Assembly: GCA_944380625.1 (NCBI GenBank)
Contig: CALWIE010000139.1
Span: 1-18,046 of the forward strand
Reading direction: 5' to 3'
Source: an uncultured Clostridia bacterium
GTDB taxonomy: Bacteria > Bacillota_A > Clostridia > Oscillospirales > Acutalibacteraceae
Length of the DNA: 18,046 nucleotides
Position 1 is the first letter of the stretch. The number at the start of each line of letters is the position of its first letter. Shown one piece after another: positions 14,571 to 18,046 of the stretch. Position numbers and translations under genes: made by a program. Under the pieces are notes generated by a model. That model saw only the letters and a list, made by a program, of their open reading frames with translations, did no database searches and was not told where the DNA came from.

Positions 14571-14598
14571 TTTTACGGCAAAATACTTTTTTTGTCAA
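14570..14598 (-). promoter_or_regulatory. Promoter of the ABC exporter operon
   Basis: On the minus strand TTGACA (14598-14593) and TAAAAT (14575-14570) are 17 bp apart, close to consensus. The leader to the first gene is about 145 bases and can form two GC-rich hairpins, at 14527-14539 (GCCCC/GGGGC) and 14492-14509 (GGCCGG/CCGGCC). Neither is directly followed by a T-run, so I do not call an attenuator. Confidence 0.85.
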
Positions 14599-14631
14599 GT
14601 GGTCTTCCCAAGAAAAACGTCCCCCAAAAGC

Positions 14632-14662
14632 CGGGAAAAATCCCCTTTTCCCGCCCTTTTTT
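14632..14662 (+). terminator. Terminator-like hairpin between the divergent promoters
   Basis: CGGGAAAA (14632-14639) pairs perfectly with TTTTCCCG (14646-14653) around six bases, followed by CCC and six T. It lies upstream of the MATE promoter and downstream of no plus-strand gene. It could insulate the MATE gene from antisense transcription or simply be an inverted repeat. Confidence 0.45.
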
Positions 14663-14689
14663 GACCCCGGGGGAGAAAAATGGGGAATC

Positions 14690-14718
14690 TTGACAAAAGA
14701 AGGGTTCCATGTTAAAAT
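14690..14718 (+). promoter_or_regulatory. Promoter of the MATE efflux gene
   Basis: TTGACA (14690-14695) and TAAAAT (14713-14718) are 17 bp apart. The hexamers and spacing are the same as in the divergent ABC exporter promoter. Transcription should begin near 14725, leaving a leader of about 96 bases. Confidence 0.85.
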
Positions 14719-14762
14719 TAAAGAAACTATTTTCACGGAATAGGGCCTTTTTGCAGGATTTC

Positions 14763-14789
14763 GGAACAGCGGCGGCTGTTCCCTTTTTT
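14763..14789 (+). terminator. Intrinsic terminator in the MATE leader (attenuator)
   Basis: GGAACAGC (14763-14770) pairs with GCTGTTCC (14775-14782) around GGCG, followed by C and six T. It lies between the promoter and start codon of the MATE gene, and no gene upstream reads into it, so it should cut short MATE transcripts. About 38 bases of leader precede it; they contain a CTATT/AATAG hairpin near 14727-14743. No known riboswitch class is recognised. Confidence 0.75.
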
Positions 14790-14820
14790 CGTCCTTTTCC
14801 CGCTTTCAGGAGGTATGGCC

Positions 14821-16209
14821 ATGGAAGACGCCCAAAAGACCAAACTGTTTGAAACAATGCCCATCCCCCGGGCGGTGATGAAGCTGGCTGTCCCCACGGT
14901 GCTCAGCTCCCTGGTGATGGTCCTTTACAACCTGGCGGACACCTATTTTGTGGGCATGCTCAACAACGCCGTGCAAAACGCCGCCGTCACCCTGGCCGCC
15001 CCCCTGCTACTGGCCTTCAACGCTGTGAACAACCTCTTCGGGGTGGGCTCCTCCAGCATGATGAGCCGGGCCCTGGGCAGCAAGGATTACGACACCGTCT
15101 ACCGCAGCTCTGCCTTTGGCTTTTACTGCTCGGTGATCGCCGGCCTGGTGTTTTCCCTGGCCTACACCCTGTTCCAGACCCCCCTGCTGACCCTGTTGGG
15201 GGCCAACGACGAGACCATGGCCGCCACCGTGGGCTACGCCCGCTGGACGGTGACCTTCGGGGCGGTGCCCTCCATCTTAAACGTGGTGATGGCCTACCTG
15301 GTCCGGGCGGAGGGCTCCGCCATGCACGCCAGCATCGGCACCATGAGCGGCTGCTTTTTGAACATTGTGCTGGACCCGGTCTTCATCCTGCCCTGGGGCC
15401 TCAACATGGGCGCCGAGGGGGCGGGCCTTGCCACCTTCCTCTCCAACTGTTGCGCCTGCCTGTACTTCTTTGTGCTCCTCTACATCAAGCGGGGGCGCAC
15501 CTACGTGTGCGTCAACCCCAAGATGTTCTCCTTTAAGAAGAAGATCGTCCTGGGGGTCTGCGCCGTGGGGATCCCGGCCTCTATCCAGAACCTTTTGAAC
15601 GTCACCGGCATGAGCGTTCTGAACAACTTCACCGCCTCCTTTGGCTCCAGCGCCGTGGCCGCCATGGGCATCGCCCAAAAGATCAACTCCGTCACGGTCC
15701 AGATCGCCCTGGGCCTCTCCCAAGGCATCATGCCCCTGGTCAGCTACAACTACGCCAGCGGCAATGTGAAGCGCCTGAAGAAAGCCTTCTTCTTCACCGC
15801 CCGCATCGCCATGGTGTTCCTGGTCCTTATGCTGGCTGTCTACTACGTGGGCGCCCAGCTGTGGGTGAGCCTGTTTATGCAGGACCAGCAGATCATCGCC
15901 TATGGCGCCAGCTTCCTGCGGGGCTTCTGCCTGGGCATGCCTTTTATGGCCATCGACTTCCTGGCGGTGGGCGTGTTCCAGGCCTGCGGCCTGGGGAAGA
16001 ACGCCTTCCTCTTCGCTGTGCTGCGCAAGGTGGTGTTGGAGATCCCCGCCCTGTTTATCCTCAACGCCCTGTTCCCCCTCTACGGCCTGGCCTACGCCCA
16101 GTGCACCACCGAGGTGGTCCTCTGCGCTGCGGCGGTGATCGTCCTGGCCCGGCTCTTCCGCAAGCTGGAGCGCCGTTACCAGAAAAAAGAAGAACTCCCC
16201 AGGCCGTGA
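14821..16209 (+). CDS. MATE family multidrug/Na+-H+ antiporter
   Basis: A 462-residue membrane protein with about twelve helices in two six-helix halves, the length and pattern of MATE (NorM/DinF/MepA-like) exporters. Landmarks are PIPRAVMKLAVPTVLSSLVMVLYN near the start (two-part landmark, residues 12 onward), NLADTYFVGM shortly after, and the second-half motif ALGLSQGIMPLVSYNYASGN. It is expected to export cationic compounds using an ion gradient. ATG 14821 is preferred to ATG 14815 because AGGAGG (14808-14813) is 7 bp from the former and only 1 bp from the latter. Expression is probably limited by the terminator in its leader. It is divergent from the ABC exporter operon, so two efflux systems share one control region. 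After its TGA the second repeat element begins within about 20 bp. Confidence 0.93.
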   Translation: MEDAQKTKLFETMPIPRAVMKLAVPTVLSSLVMVLYNLADTYFVGMLNNAVQNAAVTLAAPLLLAFNAVNNLFGVGSSSMMSRALGSKDYDTVYRSSAFGFYCSVIAGLVFSLAYTLFQTPLLTLLGANDETMAATVGYARWTVTFGAVPSILNVVMAYLVRAEGSAMHASIGTMSGCFLNIVLDPVFILPWGLNMGAEGAGLATFLSNCCACLYFFVLLYIKRGRTYVCVNPKMFSFKKKIVLGVCAVGIPASIQNLLNVTGMSVLNNFTASFGSSAVAAMGIAQKINSVTVQIALGLSQGIMPLVSYNYASGNVKRLKKAFFFTARIAMVFLVLMLAVYYVGAQLWVSLFMQDQQIIAYGASFLRGFCLGMPFMAIDFLAVGVFQACGLGKNAFLFAVLRKVVLEIPALFILNALFPLYGLAYAQCTTEVVLCAAAVIVLARLFRKLERRYQKKEELPRP

Positions 16210-16228
16210 CCGGCCGGGACGAGCCGCA

Positions 16229-16430
16229 GGCGCGTGGCCGCGCGGGACTAGTCGCGCTGTCGCTCGTTCCACTCGCTCTCTAGAGTGGATGGCTAGAGCA
16301 GCGGCGCGGTTTTTGCTTTTTCTGTAAAACGGCAGTTTCCCACCCGCCGCGAACGTGAGGGTGCTATTCGCACAGGCGCGGCGCTAAGCCGCCGCCCCAC
16401 AGCGCGAACCGTCCTGTGCGGCCACGCACC
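16229..16430. repeat. Repeat element with terminal inverted repeats, copy 2 (single unit)
   Basis: About 200 bp with the same left end (16229-16256), flank and internal TAAAACGGCAGTTTCC block as the element at 3302-3918, and the same right end (16403-16430, reverse complement matching the left). Hairpins are GCGCG-TGGC-CGCGC at 16230-16243 and GTGCG-GCCA-CGCAC at 16416-16429. Only one internal unit is present, so this is the minimal form; the length difference of 415 bp equals the three extra units of copy 1. A second, weaker right end follows at 16443-16470 (hairpin loop GTCA). A partial end-like piece, GGGACGAGCCGC, precedes the left end at 16217-16228. No gene is supported here. Confidence 0.82.
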
Positions 16431-16483
16431 CGCAGGCAAGAAGGCGGCTTGTCCTGTGCGGTCACGCACCGGGCCGTGGGACA

Positions 16484-16519
16484 AAGATCCCCCAGGCTGA
16501 AACCAGCCTGGGGGATCTT
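16484..16519. terminator. Strong 16-bp hairpin, probable terminator of the pyrophosphatase gene
   Basis: AAGATCCCCCAGGCTG (16484-16499) pairs perfectly with 16504-16519 around AAAC. On the minus strand it ends in CTTTGT, a short T-run, about 115 bp after the pyrophosphatase stop. On the plus strand it could stop MATE read-through. I see no gene or other clear feature between 16520 and 16634. Confidence 0.65.
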
Positions 16520-16634
16520 CCTATGTCCGTGTAAAATTGTCAGCAGGCGCCCCTCTCCGCAGCCGGGAGGAGGCCGCCTCTCTCCAAGGCGGGCCGCCCC
16601 GTTTGGCAGGGGCACAGGGCCCGGCCCCGGCAGG

Positions 16635-17918
16635 TTAGCCGAAGAAGGAGAACATCACAAACACAGAGGAGAGCAGGGAGGAGACCAAGCTCACCACGGT
16701 GATCTGGGTGTTGATAGAGGGGCCGGCGGTGTCCTTAAAGGGATCGCCCACGGTGTCGCCGATGACAGCGGCCTTGTGGGAATTGCTGCCCTTGCCGCCC
16801 TCGGCGCCGGCCTCAATGTACTTTTTGCAGTTGTCCCACAGGCCGCCGGCGTTGGACATGAACAGGGCCAGCAGCAGGCCGCTGACGATGTTGCCCAGCA
16901 GGAAGCCGCCGCTGGCGGAGGGCCCGCCGATAAAGCCCACGATGACCGTGGCCACAATGGTCATCAGGCCGGCGGGGATCAGTTCCCGCAGGGAGCCGGA
17001 GGTGGCGATGTCGATGCACTTGTCGTACTCGGGTTTGACCCCCGCCTTGCCTTCCCGCAGGCCAACAATTTCGTTGAACTGCCGGTGGATTTCGGCCACC
17101 ATGCGCTGGGCGTTTTTATCCACGCCCAAAATCAGCATGGCGGAGAACACAGCGGGCACCACGGCGCCCACCAGCACCCCGAAGAACACTGTGGGGCTCA
17201 TGATGTCAAAACCGGTGATGAGCTCCCGCCCGGCGGCGGCCAGGGCGTCGTTGGCCTCGGACATAAAGGCCCCCAGCAGGGAGATGACCGTAAGGCCCGC
17301 GGCGCTGATGGAGAAGCCCTTGGTGACAGCTTTTACCGTGTTGCCGGCGCTGTCCAGCTCGTCGGCGATGCGGATGGTCTCTTCACCCAGTCCGCCCATC
17401 TCCGCAAGGCCCCGGGCGTTGTCCACAATGGGGCCGTAGGCATCGTTGGAGATGATCATGCCCACAATGGAGAGCATGCCCACAGCGGCCATGGAGATGC
17501 CGAAAATGGCGTAGCCCTCGCCCACGGGCTCGCAGAGCTAGTAGGCCACCAGGGCGGAGATGGCAATGCCCACCATGGCGGGCAGGGCGGAGATAAAGCC
17601 GTAAGAAATGCCGGAGAGCACCGTAAACGCCGGGCCGGAGGAAGAGGCCTTGGCCACCTTCTTCACAGGGGGCTTGGAGTCATCGGTAAAGTAGTCGGTG
17701 GTGATGCCGATAATGACGCCCACCAAAAGGCCCACGGCGGCAGCGCCCCAAATGCGCCAGGAGAAGCCCGGGAACACTGCGGTGGCAATGGCCGTCAGCA
17801 CCAGGTAGATGGCGGTGGTCACATAGGTGGAGGAGTTCAAAGCGCGGGTAGGGTCGCCGTTTTTGCCCACCCGGGCGGTGGCGATGCCCACAATGGAAGC
17901 AAACAGGCCCAAAATGGT
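16635..17918 (-). CDS. hppA: Membrane-bound proton-translocating pyrophosphatase (C-terminal part, with in-frame TAG)
   Basis: The frame gives about 427 residues of a protein normally near 700. Family signatures are clear: DAYGPIVDNARGLAEMGG, GVDKNAQRMV with acidic neighbours, YDKCIDIATSGSLRELIP, and the C-terminal GDTVGDPFKDTAGPS. The segment GNTVKAVTKG has Lys and Thr where potassium-dependent enzymes have Ala and Gly/Ala, so it belongs to the potassium-independent type, which pumps H+. It couples PPi hydrolysis to ion export across the membrane. Two defects occur. A TAG at 17540-17538 interrupts the frame between VAY and LCEPVGEGYAIFG. At about 17919 the sequence switches to AT-rich DNA, so the N-terminal 270 or so residues, including the DDPRNPATIADNVGD loop, are missing. 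Stop is TAA at 16637-16635. Confidence 0.9.
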
Positions 17919-18046
17919 TTAGTTATTTTTAAATTCATCAGATATAAACTCATCATTCTTGTATATTTCATCTAATCTCTTCTGTAAAGATATTAAAAGA
18001 TTTATTCCATTATTAAAAATATTATTTACATATTTAATATTATTAC
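17919..18046 (-). other. AT-rich tail, end of an unrelated open frame (probable chimeric join)
   Basis: G+C falls from well above 60% to 21 of 128 bases within a few bases. On the minus strand one frame is open from the window edge to a TAA at 17921-17919 and gives about 41 residues rich in Asn, Ile, Lys and Glu (ending DEFKNN), as expected for a low-GC genome. It happens to be in the same frame as the pyrophosphatase, with the TAA directly before it. I do not recognise the protein. An assembly or library chimera is the simplest reading; a real recombination or insertion is the alternative. Confidence 0.75.

Noticed and set aside
14725..14790. Guanidine-II (mini-ykkC) riboswitch in the MATE leader, suggested by an ACGG in the first hairpin
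   Set aside because: The ACGG does not form a proper tetraloop there, and the second hairpin has GGCG, so the required pair of ACGR loops is absent.
10879..17540. Pyrrolysine insertion at the two TAG codons
   Set aside because: Neither protein family is known to use pyrrolysine, and no methylamine methyltransferase or pyl genes are in the window.
16416..17975. Plus-strand open frame of 519 codons opposite the pyrophosphatase gene
   Set aside because: Antisense shadow of the pyrophosphatase that also runs through the repeat element and the AT-rich join.

Overview
The window is GC-rich DNA (well above 60% by eye) with Clostridia-type features: Gram-positive ribosome binding sites (AGGAGG-like), consensus TTGACA/TATAAT-type promoters, short intergenic gaps and families typical of gut Oscillospiraceae/Eubacteriales (DUF134 proteins, an asymmetric pair of ABC exporters, a membrane pyrophosphatase, GH172/DUF2961). 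I cannot name the species. Fourteen protein genes are supported, two of them cut by the window or by a sequence junction. I see no tRNA, rRNA, transposase, phage gene or CRISPR array.

Layout. 1-3297 (+): the C-terminal half of a type I asparaginase, then a tightly overlapping substrate-binding lipoprotein, FecCD permease and FepC-like ATPase for siderophore-iron (or heme/cobalamin) uptake. 3298-4008: no gene, but a repeat element of about 620 bp with inverted ends and four internal units. 4009-6376 (+): proC, then a two-domain polyphosphate:AMP phosphotransferase. 6469-7233 (-): DUF134 HTH fused to a NifX/NifB-like metal-cluster domain. 7378-8565 (+): an Eis-like acetyltransferase. 8605-9702 (-): a GH172/DUF2961 protein. 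9898-10686 (+): a metallo-beta-lactamase-fold hydrolase. 10756-14416 (-): a heterodimeric ABC exporter, divergent from a MATE efflux gene (14821-16209, +) whose leader contains an intrinsic terminator. 16229-16470: a second, minimal copy of the repeat element. 16635-17918 (-): the C-terminal part of a potassium-independent type of H+-pyrophosphatase. 17919-18046: an abrupt AT-rich tail (21 of 128 bases are G or C) that replaces the 5' half of the pyrophosphatase gene.

How the genes relate. The iron-uptake genes form one operon. The two ABC half-transporters have complementary degenerate and canonical ATP sites and should work as one exporter. They share a divergent regulatory region with the MATE gene, so this may be a small multidrug-efflux locus. 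The polyphosphate phosphotransferase and the proton-pumping pyrophosphatase both use phosphoanhydride energy but are not in one operon.

Points for a second look: (1) the dispersed repeat family, with inverted ends and small hairpins that change sequence but keep pairing and a GCCA/TGGC loop; (2) in-frame TAG codons inside two otherwise intact genes, while all 14 gene ends use TAA or TGA; (3) a DUF134-NifX fusion with a strong internal translation start; (4) an attenuator-like terminator in the MATE leader; (5) the junction at about 17919, most simply an assembly chimera.
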